Positions 36,908-45,976 are shown, counted from the stretch's first letter. The stretch: DNA of 64,000 bases from Paenibacillus sedimenti (GCF_014534655.1 NZ_JACVVD010000003.1:620001-684000), one strand, 5' to 3'. Numbers and translations: made by a program. Notes: generated by a model not told the origin, from the letters alone.

Positions 36908-37592
36908 AGTATTAATTGTGGAAGATGATGTGAAAATTGCTGAAATAAACCGAAGATTTATTGAAAAAATAGAAGGTTTTCACGTCGTCGGCATTGCCAC
37001 GGACGAGATTCAAGCCAAGGAACAGCTTGAAATTTTGAGCCCTGACCTCGTGCTGCTGGACATCTATTTTCCGGGTATGAACGGCTTGGACATGCTTTCC
37101 TATATTCGCCAGCATTACAGGGAAACCGATGTTATTATGATCACAGCGGCCAAAGAAGTCGAGGCAATCCGTGAAGCCGTCCGCAGCGGTGCGTTCGATT
37201 ACATTATGAAACCGCTTGTCTTTAATCGGCTGCAAGAAACGCTGCTGCGCTATCTCGACTTTCACCGCGAGCTTAACCGGCTGAATGAAACCGGAACGAT
37301 TAATCAAAGCGACGTCGATCGCTTATTATCGGGGACCGGCAAGAAGGACTCACGCTCTGAAATTTCCTTCCTCCCCAAAGGAATTGACAAATTAACGCTG
37401 GTGAAAATCGTTCAGGCGATATCCGCCGCGGAGGGCGGCATGACTGCCGAGCAAATCGCCAAAGAGGTCGGCGTCAGCCGCACGACCGGCCGCCGCTATC
37501 TGGAGCATTTGGTCAGCTCAGGCGAAGTGTTCGCCGATCTGTCCTATGGCGTCGTCGGGCGTCCCGAGCGCGTATACCGCAAGAAGGGGTAG
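36876..37592 (+). CDS. CitB/DcuR-type response regulator
   Basis: A 238-aa regulator: receiver domain with the acidic pair VEDD and phospho-Asp62 in LVLLDIYFPGMNG, Lys in DYIMKPL, and a C-terminal winged HTH (MTAEQIAKEVGVSRTTGRRY). AAGGAG lies eight bases before the ATG. Partner of the kinase gene it overlaps; likely activator of the divergent tctCBA genes. Confidence 0.92.
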   Translation: MNLQLQKMAIEVLIVEDDVKIAEINRRFIEKIEGFHVVGIATDEIQAKEQLEILSPDLVLLDIYFPGMNGLDMLSYIRQHYRETDVIMITAAKEVEAIREAVRSGAFDYIMKPLVFNRLQETLLRYLDFHRELNRLNETGTINQSDVDRLLSGTGKKDSRSEISFLPKGIDKLTLVKIVQAISAAEGGMTAEQIAKEVGVSRTTGRRYLEHLVSSGEVFADLSYGVVGRPERVYRKKG

Positions 37593-37834
37593 GGATCTTT
37601 TTCGCCGGGACTCGCGGCGGTCGCAGTCCGATTTCGCCCAATTGCAAAACGTGATGAATGGATTTAGCTGCTGGAGTACGATTTTGCCAGCTTATCATAC
37701 GATCATCGAACATCCTCTTGCACAAATCAAGCGCCAATTCTGTATAATCGAACTCCAAACTGTTTTGGTAGATATATCTTATACGCAATTGTGTTTTTCC
37801 GAACTTAAGTAGCGATATGCGTCAAGCGTAGAAT
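37593..37834. other. intergenic stretch without a supported gene
   Basis: About 240 bases after the response regulator gene. Open frames here are short and have no ribosome binding site. No promoter or RNA element was recognised before the terminator at 37835. Confidence 0.5.
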
Positions 37835-37884
37835 AAAAAGCCCTCAAAATCCACTGAAGCAAGTGGTTTTGAAGGCTCTTTGTC
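37835..37884. terminator. bidirectional terminator
   Basis: AAAGCC(C)TCAAAA-CCACT and AGTGG-TTTTGA(A)GGCTCTTT form a long stem with flanking A and T runs, just before the end of the converging esterase gene. Confidence 0.75.
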
Positions 37885-37898
37885 TTTGCTATATTAAC

Positions 37899-38858
37899 TT
37901 ATAATTGCAGTAAAAATTGAAGTGCCGCGTCATCGAATCCCGGTAAACCCTCGTGACCGAAGTCCGGATAAATCTCCACATTTTTTTTCGATTTTATTTT
38001 GTTGTATGCCGCAAACTGTGTGGAAGGCGGACAAACCGTATCGCTCAGGCCGACTGCCATCAGAACTTCGCCTTGAATCCTCTCAGCCAAATGCTGAATG
38101 TCGATATAGCCCAGCTTCAGGAACGTCTCCGCTTCCCGCTTATGCTGCGGGTCATGGCGGCGGAAATAATCTTTGAGCTCGGCATAGGCATCTTTCGCCA
38201 AATCCATTTCCCAAACGCGCTGATAATCGCTGAGGAACGGATACACCGGCGCAAGCCGTTTAATGCGTGGCTCCAGCGCAGCGCAAGCGATCGTCAAGGC
38301 GCCGCCCTGCGAGCCGCCCATCGCGCCTACACGCTCCGGATCTACCTCAGGCATGCTCATGGCGATACCGGCAAGCTGTGCCGTATCGAGAAAAATTTGC
38401 CTGAACAGCAATTGATCCGGATGATCGTCCAAACCGCGTATAATATGGCCGCGGAGCGTCGTACCTTTTACGCCTCCTGCATCTTCGGATAGACCGCCTT
38501 GCCCGCGGCAGTCCATCGAAAATACCGAGAATCCGAGCGCAGCATAGGCTAATTTCCCCATCCAATCGCCGGAATTTCCGGAATATCCGTGGAACTGTAC
38601 AACGGCCGGATGCGGTGTCGCCGCATGCTTCGGACGAATATATTTGGCATATACGCGAGCTCCGCCTACACCTGTGAAGTAGAGATCAAAACAATCCGCA
38701 TAGGGAACTTGAAATTCGCTCGGAAGCAGCTCAATTTGCGGATCAACAGCTTTCATCTCAGCAATGGCTCGCTCCCAATAAGCATCAAAATCATCCGGGC
38801 GCGGGTTGCGTCCTTCGTAAGTCATGAGCTTTTCAATTGGCATATCCACTAACGGCAT
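37899..38858 (-). CDS. acetyl xylan esterase / cephalosporin-C deacetylase (CE7)
   Basis: A 319-aa intracellular alpha/beta hydrolase of carbohydrate esterase family 7, which removes acetyl groups from short xylo-oligosaccharides. The catalytic triad is visible at family positions: Ser183 in GGSQGG, Asp273 in GLSDTVCPP and His302 in FGHEG; the oxyanion motif is CRGQGG. The ATG at 38858 has GAGG eight bases upstream and gives the usual length. It lies 16 bases after an unknown 554-aa gene, probably in one operon. Confidence 0.92.
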   Translation of the reverse strand: MPLVDMPIEKLMTYEGRNPRPDDFDAYWERAIAEMKAVDPQIELLPSEFQVPYADCFDLYFTGVGGARVYAKYIRPKHAATPHPAVVQFHGYSGNSGDWMGKLAYAALGFSVFSMDCRGQGGLSEDAGGVKGTTLRGHIIRGLDDHPDQLLFRQIFLDTAQLAGIAMSMPEVDPERVGAMGGSQGGALTIACAALEPRIKRLAPVYPFLSDYQRVWEMDLAKDAYAELKDYFRRHDPQHKREAETFLKLGYIDIQHLAERIQGEVLMAVGLSDTVCPPSTQFAAYNKIKSKKNVEIYPDFGHEGLPGFDDAALQFLLQL

Positions 38859-38874
38859 TCGAACAACCTCTTTT

Positions 38875-40539
38875 CTATGTATGGGTATGATAGGCATAAG
38901 CCTGAAAATCAACAGCTGAACCATTCACAAATTTGGCAATTTTCCCCTTATTGTCTATCATAATTGCAATTGACTCTTCTTGCAAAGTTTTATAGGCAAC
39001 TTCATAAGTACCTTCGTTAGACTGATTGAAAGTTGGCTGCATTCGCATCATGGTTTCTGCAAATTGCCCCGCATTATCAATCCCTTTGCTTCTTGCGTCA
39101 GCCATGTCGACACATTCAACAACGACCGCATTCTTGCCGCCTGAACTCCTCACAACAGAACGATCTGCAAGCACTTCTCTTTGGTACGGTTGCTGAATGT
39201 ATACGGCGATAAGCGCATTTCCGCAATGACCGAATAAGCCGTTTGGCTCCTCGATCCAATCTCCCTGAGGCAGACAGCCAATGATCTCATTCTGCTGTCC
39301 ATCCGGAATTTGATATACCGCTGCGACCACATTTTTATGAAAAAGCACTTCGCCGTGATCGCTTGGATGTCGGAGATCCCCCTCCGAATACCCGGGTCCG
39401 GGATGGAAAAAGAAGGCGCGATTTACACCGCTCACTGCTCCCAGAGGAAGCGTTACATCCCAGCGGTGCTGTTCGTTATCAAACTCCAGTGCCCGCTCCC
39501 ATATACCCCCGACGGCAAAGTTTTCTGTGATATATACATAACTATGAAGGACGTCCTTATCACTCTGAGCTAACGCAGCCGGGCGGGGTACCCGACATCT
39601 TACTTCGGTAGGAAGCTTACGGTTAAGGGCAATGGCCCTTGCCTGAGCCGGCGCTTCGTAGGACAAGAATCCTGCATACTCCGTGCGAGGCATGTCGTCA
39701 GGCAAGGCGAAGTCACCGAATTGCACGTAGTCCATCAGCACATTTCGGTCTTGCGGGATGTCGTGAGGCCAGCCACGGGAATGAGCGCCAACCCAAGCGC
39801 CCCGCAGGTAATAAGTTGCGCGGACGCTCCATAGATAGTCCAGCATTTGAGCCAAAACTACGCGGATTTCTCCATCCTCCGCCAGCTCCCATGCGCAATT
39901 GAACGCCTGAACCCAGTGCCAGAACCAGGGCAAACCGCCATATTCGGACATACCGATCGTTGTGATGCGTCCAAGCGTTCGGCGCAAACTTTGATAGCCG
40001 TCCTTAATAAGTTCCTGATCTTGGTATAATTGTCCTAAAATCAGTTTAGCGGCTGTGTATTTCGCCTCATGATGGTGGTAATGCTCCAGCGGCTTGCGAT
40101 AAAAATCGCTGCGGTAAATATGCAGCAGTGCTTGTTCGAATGCAGCCTGCAACGGTTCGCTCATTGATGCCTGATAACGTTTATAAAAGTAAACCATCAA
40201 GCTCCCCATTAACTCCACCGGCAAGGTATTGAACGGCGCTTCTTTAGGCGTAGGCCGCAGATGCAAGGGCCAATGTCCATATGTTTCGCTATCCGCATTC
40301 CGATCCTGCAATTCTAGTACTTGTAGCAGAATAAGTTCAGCTTTGGTCCTTGCTTCTTCTTTATTAAAATGAAAGGCTAAGCCTTCATCCTGCGAAGCGG
40401 CGTACAAATAAGATGCATAATAGAAGTTGTCCCTGATATCGCCTTGAAACCATAATCCATTATTTAGAATCGGTTGTTCAAATGCTTTTATGGCTATTTT
40501 GCTAATAAGTTCACGCTTTCTCTGCTGCATGTCCGTCAA
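38875..40539 (-). CDS. unknown 554-aa protein, possible alpha-toroid polysaccharide enzyme
   Basis: I cannot name a family. The N-terminal 300 residues are helical with aromatic-rich repeats (GNLWFQGD-like start, YHHHEAKYTAAKLILGQL, GGLPWFWHWVQAFNCAWEL, GAWVGAHSRGWPHD), which resembles the helical toroid of polysaccharide lyases and uronyl hydrolases; the C-terminal half looks beta-rich, like their sandwich domain. No signal peptide, so it should be cytoplasmic. The start is a TTG with AAGGGG ten bases upstream. It is followed by the CE7 esterase gene and preceded by a LacI-type operator, which supports a sugar-polymer role. Confidence 0.75.
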   Translation of the reverse strand: MTDMQQRKRELISKIAIKAFEQPILNNGLWFQGDIRDNFYYASYLYAASQDEGLAFHFNKEEARTKAELILLQVLELQDRNADSETYGHWPLHLRPTPKEAPFNTLPVELMGSLMVYFYKRYQASMSEPLQAAFEQALLHIYRSDFYRKPLEHYHHHEAKYTAAKLILGQLYQDQELIKDGYQSLRRTLGRITTIGMSEYGGLPWFWHWVQAFNCAWELAEDGEIRVVLAQMLDYLWSVRATYYLRGAWVGAHSRGWPHDIPQDRNVLMDYVQFGDFALPDDMPRTEYAGFLSYEAPAQARAIALNRKLPTEVRCRVPRPAALAQSDKDVLHSYVYITENFAVGGIWERALEFDNEQHRWDVTLPLGAVSGVNRAFFFHPGPGYSEGDLRHPSDHGEVLFHKNVVAAVYQIPDGQQNEIIGCLPQGDWIEEPNGLFGHCGNALIAVYIQQPYQREVLADRSVVRSSGGKNAVVVECVDMADARSKGIDNAGQFAETMMRMQPTFNQSNEGTYEVAYKTLQEESIAIMIDNKGKIAKFVNGSAVDFQAYAYHTHT

Positions 40540-40609
40540 TTCATTTCATCCCCTTATGTTAAAAAACACAGAACATCAGCACATTATGCTTTGTCCTGAG
40601 TTTATTTTG

Positions 40610-40623
40610 TTGAAACGTTTAAA
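40610..40623. promoter_or_regulatory. LacI/CcpA-type operator
   Basis: TTGAAACGTTTAAA, a palindrome around the AAACGTTT core typical of LacI-family regulators, placed just downstream of the promoter of the 554-aa gene, where a repressor would block transcription. Confidence 0.5.
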
Positions 40624-40626
40624 CTA

Positions 40627-40655
40627 AGTTTATAGGCTAGCTTCTTAATCGTCAA
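40627..40655 (-). promoter_or_regulatory. putative promoter of the esterase operon
   Basis: On the minus strand TTGACG and TAAACT at a 17-base spacing (or TATAAA at 15), upstream of the LacI-like operator. Confidence 0.5.
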
Positions 40656-40691
40656 TGCAAAGTCTACACTCCATTTTCCATATCCTGGTGG

Positions 40692-40720
40692 TTGAAACTG
40701 GTTGCATTTTCTTATAAAAT
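40692..40720 (+). promoter_or_regulatory. promoter of metNIQ
   Basis: TTGAAA (40692-40697) and TAAAAT (40715-40720) at a 17-base spacing. It lies 58 bases before the proposed CTG start of metN, and within any longer reading frame of that gene. No S-box riboswitch is seen. Confidence 0.65.
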
Positions 40721-40778
40721 AGTTTACCGTTGGTCAAAATATAAAATCTTTGATTTCTGTACGATTGGAGGTATTCAT

Positions 40779-41804
40779 CTGATTCATATCAAGCAATTGG
40801 AAAAGGTTTATGACGATGTGCCCGGACGTATACCTGCCATCCAGCAGATCAACCTACATATCGAACGCGGAGAAATTTTCGGAATCATCGGTCACTCCGG
40901 TGCCGGTAAAAGCACGCTGCTGCGATGTGTGAATATGCTTGAGAAGCCTTCCTCCGGAACGATTCAGATTGACGGGGAAGAAATGACCAGCCTTGACCCC
41001 CGGCAGCTGCAGGCTAAACGCCGTAAAATCGGAATGATTTTTCAGCATTTCAATCTGCTGTCGTCAGCGACGGTTGCGGACAATATTGCTTTTCCGCTTA
41101 GGCTTGCGGGTATGAACAAAGCGGCGATTCAGTCGCGCATTCAAGAATTGCTTGAGCTGGTCGGTTTGCAAGAGCACGCGCACAAATATCCGAATCAGCT
41201 TTCCGGCGGGCAAAAACAACGGGTAGGCATCGCAAGAGCGCTCGCCAATAATCCTGACATTCTGTTATGCGACGAGGCCACCTCTGCACTCGATCCGCAG
41301 ACGACAAACTCGATTTTGTCGCTGCTGCTGGATATTAATAAGAAACTCGGCATCACCATTCTGCTCATTACGCATGAGATGCAGGTTATCCGTGCGATTT
41401 GCGACCGGGTTGCCGTCATGGAGCGGGGATTGGTCGTCGAGACCGGCAAGGTGCTTGACGTGTTCCTGAAGCCGCAGCATGCGGTGACGAAGGAATTCGT
41501 CGGACAAGTATCGGATCTCGGGTTTGCTCAGCAGGCTGAGACTGCCGGTCTGCAATCCTTGCAGAATGGCAAACGGATTCGAATCACCTATATCGGTTCG
41601 AAGACCTACGAACCTATTTTGTTCGAAACGGTGAAATCGACGAATGTTTCCTTTGCCATCTTGCAAGGGACGATTTCAGCGATGAAGCATGTGCCTTATG
41701 GACAGCTCGTTGTGGAATTGACCGGCGGGGAGCCGCATGAAATCGATACGGTGATCGCCAAGCTGAAGCAGGAAGGAATCGATGTGGAGGTGCTGGGACC
41801 ATGA
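40779..41804 (+). CDS. metN: methionine ABC transporter ATP-binding protein
   Basis: A 341-aa ATPase of the MetNIQ importer. Walker A GHSGAGKST, signature LSGGQKQR, Walker B ILLCDEATSALDP, and a C-terminal NIL/ACT-like domain (about 260-341) that senses methionine in relatives. The family start (M)IHIKQLEKVY falls on a CTG at 40779, with GGAGG seven bases before; no ATG, GTG or TTG fits, since a TTG at 40692 lies in the promoter. A non-standard CTG start is therefore proposed. Confidence 0.92.
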   Translation: MIHIKQLEKVYDDVPGRIPAIQQINLHIERGEIFGIIGHSGAGKSTLLRCVNMLEKPSSGTIQIDGEEMTSLDPRQLQAKRRKIGMIFQHFNLLSSATVADNIAFPLRLAGMNKAAIQSRIQELLELVGLQEHAHKYPNQLSGGQKQRVGIARALANNPDILLCDEATSALDPQTTNSILSLLLDINKKLGITILLITHEMQVIRAICDRVAVMERGLVVETGKVLDVFLKPQHAVTKEFVGQVSDLGFAQQAETAGLQSLQNGKRIRITYIGSKTYEPILFETVKSTNVSFAILQGTISAMKHVPYGQLVVELTGGEPHEIDTVIAKLKQEGIDVEVLGP

Positions 41805-42487
41805 ATATGACCTGGGACATTAACTGGGCCGAGATCGGCAAAGCGACAAGCGATACCCTTGTCATGCTCGGATGGTCGCTGCTGTTCACCGTCATCATCG
41901 GAATGGCGCTGGGTATCATCCTATTTCTTACTTCTAGAGGCCAACTGCTGCAGAATCTTCCGCTATACGGGGTACTCTCGCTCATTGTCAACATTTTGCG
42001 CTCCGTGCCCTTTGTGATCTTGATGATCTCGGTCTTCCCGATCACGAAGGCGCTCGTGCATACGACCATCGGCGTCAAGGGCGCAATCCCGCCCCTGGTC
42101 ATTGCCGCCGCGCCTTTCCTGGCGCGGCTCGTGGAATCCGCGCTCCGCGAAATCGAGAGCGGCGTAATTGAAGCCGCGCAATCGATGGGCGCAACGCCGT
42201 GGCAAATCGTCTGGCGCGTCCTGCTGCCGGAGGCTCGCCCGGGTCTGATCTCAGCCGTCACGGTGACGGCTGTCGCCCTGCTTTCCTACTCCGCCATGTC
42301 CGGCGTCGTCGGCGGCGGCGGGCTTGGCGACCTCTCGCTGCGCTACGGCTATATGCGCTTCCGTACCGATATTATGATTGTGACTGTCGTGATTCTGGTC
42401 GTGCTCGTTCAGATTCTGCAAACGGTCGGAGACCGGCTCGTCACAAGATTTAATAAGAAAAACTCCAATCGAAGTCTAACCAAGTAG
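41801..42487 (+). CDS. metI: methionine ABC transporter permease
   Basis: A 228-aa permease with five membrane helices and the coupling motif EAAQSMGATPWQIVWRVLLP. The ATG overlaps the metN stop by four bases (ATGA), with GGAGG ten bases before. Imports D/L-methionine with MetN and MetQ. Confidence 0.93.
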   Translation: MNMTWDINWAEIGKATSDTLVMLGWSLLFTVIIGMALGIILFLTSRGQLLQNLPLYGVLSLIVNILRSVPFVILMISVFPITKALVHTTIGVKGAIPPLVIAAAPFLARLVESALREIESGVIEAAQSMGATPWQIVWRVLLPEARPGLISAVTVTAVALLSYSAMSGVVGGGGLGDLSLRYGYMRFRTDIMIVTVVILVVLVQILQTVGDRLVTRFNKKNSNRSLTK

Positions 42488-42520
42488 CCAGACCGCTTTT
42501 AGAGGAAGTTTTTCATGCCA

Positions 42521-42566
42521 ATAAGAATTTTGTTATCCGACCACTCGGAAACTAATAAATTCTTAT
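42521..42566. repeat. intercistronic inverted repeat between metI and metQ
   Basis: ATAAGAATTT (42521-42530) and AAATTCTTAT (42557-42566), a perfect 10-bp inverted repeat with no T run after it. It may stabilise or process the mRNA so that metQ is expressed separately from metNI. Confidence 0.5.
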
Positions 42567-42602
42567 GTGGAAAAAAATAGATTAAGGGAGAGAAACATCA
42601 TC

Positions 42603-43460
42603 ATGAAAAAACTTACTGTAACATTGGCAGCCTTGTTCCTTATGGTTGCACTCGCAGCATGCGGACAAAAACCGGCTGCAAGCCCATCCCCAGCTGCAAC
42701 CGCAGCTCCTGCAGCAACTGCAACACCCGCTGCGGCAAAAGAAGTTACGCTGAAAGTGGGAGCCTCGTCCGTTCCGCACGCGGAAATTTTGAACTCGATC
42801 AAAGAAAAAGTGAAAGCACAAGGCGTGAAACTTGAAGTTATTGAGTTTAACGACTATGTTCAACCGAACGTCCAAGTGTTCGAAAAGCAGCTGGATGCGA
42901 ACTTCTTCCAGCACCAGCCTTACCTGGATCAATTCAACACCGATAAAAAACAAAACCTTGTGAAAGTTTCGGGCGTTCACATCGAGCCGTTCGGCGCCTA
43001 TTCCCAAAAAGTGAAATCCGCTGCTGAATTGAAAGAAGGCGCAACCGTTGCGATTCCTAACGATCCGTCCAATGCAGGCCGCGCACTCGCGCTAATGGAG
43101 AAAAACGGTCTGATCAAGCTGAAAGACGGCGTAGGTATCAAAGGAACAGTTAAAGACATCGTGGAAAACAGCAAAAAACTGGATATCAAAGAATTAGACC
43201 CAGCGATGCTTCCACGTACGATCGGAGAGTTCGATCTCGCGTTAATCAACACAAACTACGCATTGCAAGCGAACCTGATGCCGACGAAAGACGCTCTGTT
43301 CATTGAGGATAAAAACTCTCCATACGTGAACATCCTCGTTTCCCGTCCGGACAACAAAGACTCCGAAGCCATGCAAAAGCTGGCTAAAGAGCTGAACTCC
43401 GCTGACGTGAAGAAGTTCATTGAAGACAAATACAAAGGCGCTATCGTGCCTGCATTCTAA
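42603..43460 (+). CDS. metQ: methionine-binding lipoprotein
   Basis: A 285-aa NlpA/MetQ lipoprotein. GGGAGA lies before the ATG at 42603. Signal peptide with lipobox LAAC, then a low-complexity Ala/Pro/Thr linker (about 25-48) and the binding domain starting VTLKVGASSVPHAEIL with FFQHQPYLDQFN. Captures methionine for MetNI. Confidence 0.93.
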   Translation: MKKLTVTLAALFLMVALAACGQKPAASPSPAATAAPAATATPAAAKEVTLKVGASSVPHAEILNSIKEKVKAQGVKLEVIEFNDYVQPNVQVFEKQLDANFFQHQPYLDQFNTDKKQNLVKVSGVHIEPFGAYSQKVKSAAELKEGATVAIPNDPSNAGRALALMEKNGLIKLKDGVGIKGTVKDIVENSKKLDIKELDPAMLPRTIGEFDLALINTNYALQANLMPTKDALFIEDKNSPYVNILVSRPDNKDSEAMQKLAKELNSADVKKFIEDKYKGAIVPAF

Positions 43461-43467
43461 ATGATTG

Positions 43468-43506
43468 AAAAGCCCCTGTACATGATATTGTACGGGGGCT
43501 TTTTTC
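43468..43506 (+). terminator. terminator of metNIQ
   Basis: AAAAGCCCC(T)GTACA / TGTACGGGGGCTTTT followed by TT, right after metQ. It is nearly symmetric and may also serve the converging LysR gene. Confidence 0.85.
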
Positions 43507-43568
43507 ACGACAACAGCTGTGTGCCGCAGTTCACCAATCCCATTCTAATCGGAACGTAGTGATGGCGC

Positions 43569-44474
43569 TTATTGATGCTCGAATGCGGACAGTTGCTTGA
43601 CCAGTTCCAGGAAAACCCGTAACGCGGGCGATATCCATTTATCTTTATGCCATGCCAGATGCGTAACAACTGAAAGTTCTTCTCCCGACCATCGAAGAGC
43701 GGTCATGCGACCCGAGCTGATCTCAGCTCTTACCGCGATTTCCGGAAGAAATCCAATCCCCATCCCCGCCATTACACATTGTTTGATCGCCTCGACGCTT
43801 GCAAATTCCAGTTTCGTTGCAGGATGTACGTTGGCCCCGCGCAAAATCTGCTCGAATAACTCCCGGTACGTGCACCCCGCCTCCGTTAACAGAATGACCT
43901 CCCCTTCAAGCTTGCCTGGCAATACGGTTTCGAGTCTGGTCAACGGGTGATCCGGCTCAGCGATAAGGAGTAACGTTTCCTGTAAGAGCTGCTCAACGAT
44001 CAAAGTATCCGAAAGGCGCGGATAATTAAAAAATAAAGCTACGTCCACCGTTCCTTGCATGACTTCCCGTCTTAGGCCGAGATGGCCGGGATAAAAGTCC
44101 GGTTTAAAATGGAGTTCCACCTTGGGGCAGCGGGAACGAAACTCACGTAAAATTGGAGGTAACCGATAAGTGAATAAGCTCTCAGGAGCGCCGATTCGCA
44201 GTGTTCCCGACGGCTCATCGTCTCCTCGAACCGCTAACTGCGCTTCATCCGCCAATTGCAGCATTCTCTCTGCGTAGAACAGCAAACGCTTACCCTCTTC
44301 AGTGATAGCCACTCGTTTGCCGAGCCGATTAAAAAGGGGGACGCCGAACTGCTGTTCCAATCCTTGAATCTGTGCAGTGACACTCGATTGGGCATACGCT
44401 AATACCTCCGCCGCTCGCGTAAAACTTAATTCTGTCGCCACCGCGCGAAATGTCTGCAGTTGTTTGAGTTCCAT
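43569..44474 (-). CDS. LysR family transcriptional regulator
   Basis: A 301-aa regulator: winged HTH at the N-terminus (FRAVATELSFTRAAEVLAYAQSSVTAQIQGLE) and a LysR substrate-binding domain from about residue 90. GGAGG lies nine bases before the ATG. It is 20 bases downstream of the MocR gene on the same strand. Its target is unknown; it converges on metQ. Confidence 0.9.
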   Translation of the reverse strand: MELKQLQTFRAVATELSFTRAAEVLAYAQSSVTAQIQGLEQQFGVPLFNRLGKRVAITEEGKRLLFYAERMLQLADEAQLAVRGDDEPSGTLRIGAPESLFTYRLPPILREFRSRCPKVELHFKPDFYPGHLGLRREVMQGTVDVALFFNYPRLSDTLIVEQLLQETLLLIAEPDHPLTRLETVLPGKLEGEVILLTEAGCTYRELFEQILRGANVHPATKLEFASVEAIKQCVMAGMGIGFLPEIAVRAEISSGRMTALRWSGEELSVVTHLAWHKDKWISPALRVFLELVKQLSAFEHQ

Positions 44475-44494
44475 AGAAGATCCTCCATTCGAAA

Positions 44495-45904
44495 CTATAA
44501 GTTAATCCAATTTGTACGAAAAAAAGCTCTAGGCTTGGCTGTTATTTTCAATTCTTCGGCAATGATGCGAATACCTTGGGTAATCTCCTGTTTATCCGCA
44601 CGCATAATGCTAATGCGCAGCAGATTGCGCTTGGGGAAAGACGGGTGATATTGTCTGTCTACCGGCATTACGTCTATACCACGCAACTCCAAACGCTTTG
44701 AAAAATCCCCCGAATCTAACCATACAGGCAACTGTAAAGATGCGAAAATGCCTCCTGTTGGAGCAGCATAGAGGGTATCGGGAGGCAGATGGATTCGACA
44801 AGCTTCGGTCAACCATTGGATTCGCTCCTTGTAGAGTTCCCGCATTTTCATAATATGATGGATATACATGCCCGATTTGAGATAGATCTCCAGAGCGCCT
44901 TGAGACAAGACAGACGTGCTTAAATCTACGGCATGCTTGTGATAGCGAAACAGAGGAATAAATGAGGGCGGTACAATAACAGCCGCCACACGCAGGCCTG
45001 GGAGCATAACCTTTGACAAACTTCTGACATAAATAACATGACTAGACCCTTCGAAGGCATATAGGGGGTCGGCTTTGCTATTGTCTTCTAAATCTGCCAG
45101 ATAATCGTCTTCGACAATATATACATCATAGGTTTTAGCGAGCTGTACAAGTCTCTTCTTATCCCGGGCAGATAAGGAAGTGCCAAGCGGATTATGGAAA
45201 CGCGGGACCGTATAGAAAAATTTGATATTATTGCTTTGGAAATGACGCTCTAAACTTTCCCAATCGAGCCCGTTTGGTCCTCTTTCAATACCAATGACGG
45301 ATTTTTTTTGCACATCAAGACTGTTTAGCATGCCCCAATAAGTGGGTTGCTCAATTAAAATGTTCGTTTTGCCATTAGGAAAAGGCATCCCGTTTAGAAT
45401 GTGAAGCGCTTGTTGAGCACCTGAGGTAATGAAAACTTGTTCCTCATTTGTGAAAATCTGTAGGTTTTGAAGAAGCTTTACGATTTCTTTGCGTAAAGAG
45501 AGAAGTCCTTGCACGTCCGAGTAATCAAACAAACGATCCTTATATAGATCAATAGCTTTATTCATGCTGTGCCGAAAATCCTCGTAAGGCATTCTGTCTG
45601 CATCTGGTGCTGCCGATGCAAAGTCAATTCGAGCCGGATGAGAACTGACTGAAATCTCTTCCCTGGCAACGACAAAGTAGCCGCTTCTGGGCCGTGAATA
45701 AATGAGATGCTGATTTTCCAGTTCTTGATACACATGTATGATTGTATTCAGACTGCAAGCGAACCGCTGGCTTTGCTCTCGGATAGATGCCAATTTCTGT
45801 CCTGGCTTCATGCTGCCGTTTTCAATCTCGGAGCGGATGATTTGCACGATAGCTGTTTGTTTACTTCCCAATCGCAATCCCACCATTCGTAAAATGAACT
45901 TGAC
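44495..45904 (-). CDS. MocR/PdxR-type GntR-aminotransferase regulator
   Basis: A fusion of an N-terminal GntR winged HTH (QIIRSEIENGSMKPGQKLASIREQS) with a fold-type I aminotransferase-like domain holding a PLP lysine in VRSLSKVMLPGLRVAA. MocR proteins sense PLP or amino compounds and control neighbouring genes. The start is not sure: the ATG at 45904 is used, but one at 45886 is also possible, and neither has a clear ribosome binding site. A frame from 45970 would begin inside an inverted repeat. It is divergent from a GNAT gene, a usual MocR target layout. Confidence 0.85.
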   Translation of the reverse strand, partial: VKFILRMVGLRLGSKQTAIVQIIRSEIENGSMKPGQKLASIREQSQRFACSLNTIIHVYQELENQHLIYSRPRSGYFVVAREEISVSSHPARIDFASAAPDADRMPYEDFRHSMNKAIDLYKDRLFDYSDVQGLLSLRKEIVKLLQNLQIFTNEEQVFITSGAQQALHILNGMPFPNGKTNILIEQPTYWGMLNSLDVQKKSVIGIERGPNGLDWESLERHFQSNNIKFFYTVPRFHNPLGTSLSARDKKRLVQLAKTYDVYIVEDDYLADLEDNSKADPLYAFEGSSHVIYVRSLSKVMLPGLRVAAVIVPPSFIPLFRYHKHAVDLSTSVLSQGALEIYLKSGMYIHHIMKMRELYKERIQWLTEACRIHLPPDTLYAAPTGGIFASLQLPVWLDSGDFSKRLELRGIDVMPVDRQYHPSFPKRNLLRISIMRADKQEITQGIRIIAEELKITAKPRAFFRTNWINL

Positions 45905-45905
45905 C

Positions 45906-45976
45906 ATCTGTAACCATACAGATGCATATAATGACACTGTCTGTTCTTTTTTGTATCTAATATAATGCAAGAACAG
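45906..45976. promoter_or_regulatory. two inverted repeats in the MocR/GNAT divergent region
   Basis: ATCTGT-N6-ACAGAT (45906-45923) and CTGTTCTT-N20-AAGAACAG (45941-45976). The second encloses TATAAT (45961-45966), the likely -10 for the GNAT gene. They are good candidates for MocR operators. Confidence 0.5.

Noticed and set aside
40540..40778. S-box or T-box riboswitch before metN
   Set aside because: None of the conserved S-box or T-box segments could be found; only a promoter and a LacI-like operator are seen.
41614..42261. 215-aa frame opposite metI
   Set aside because: It is the antisense shadow of a clear permease gene, with an unnatural Arg/Ser/Pro-rich product.
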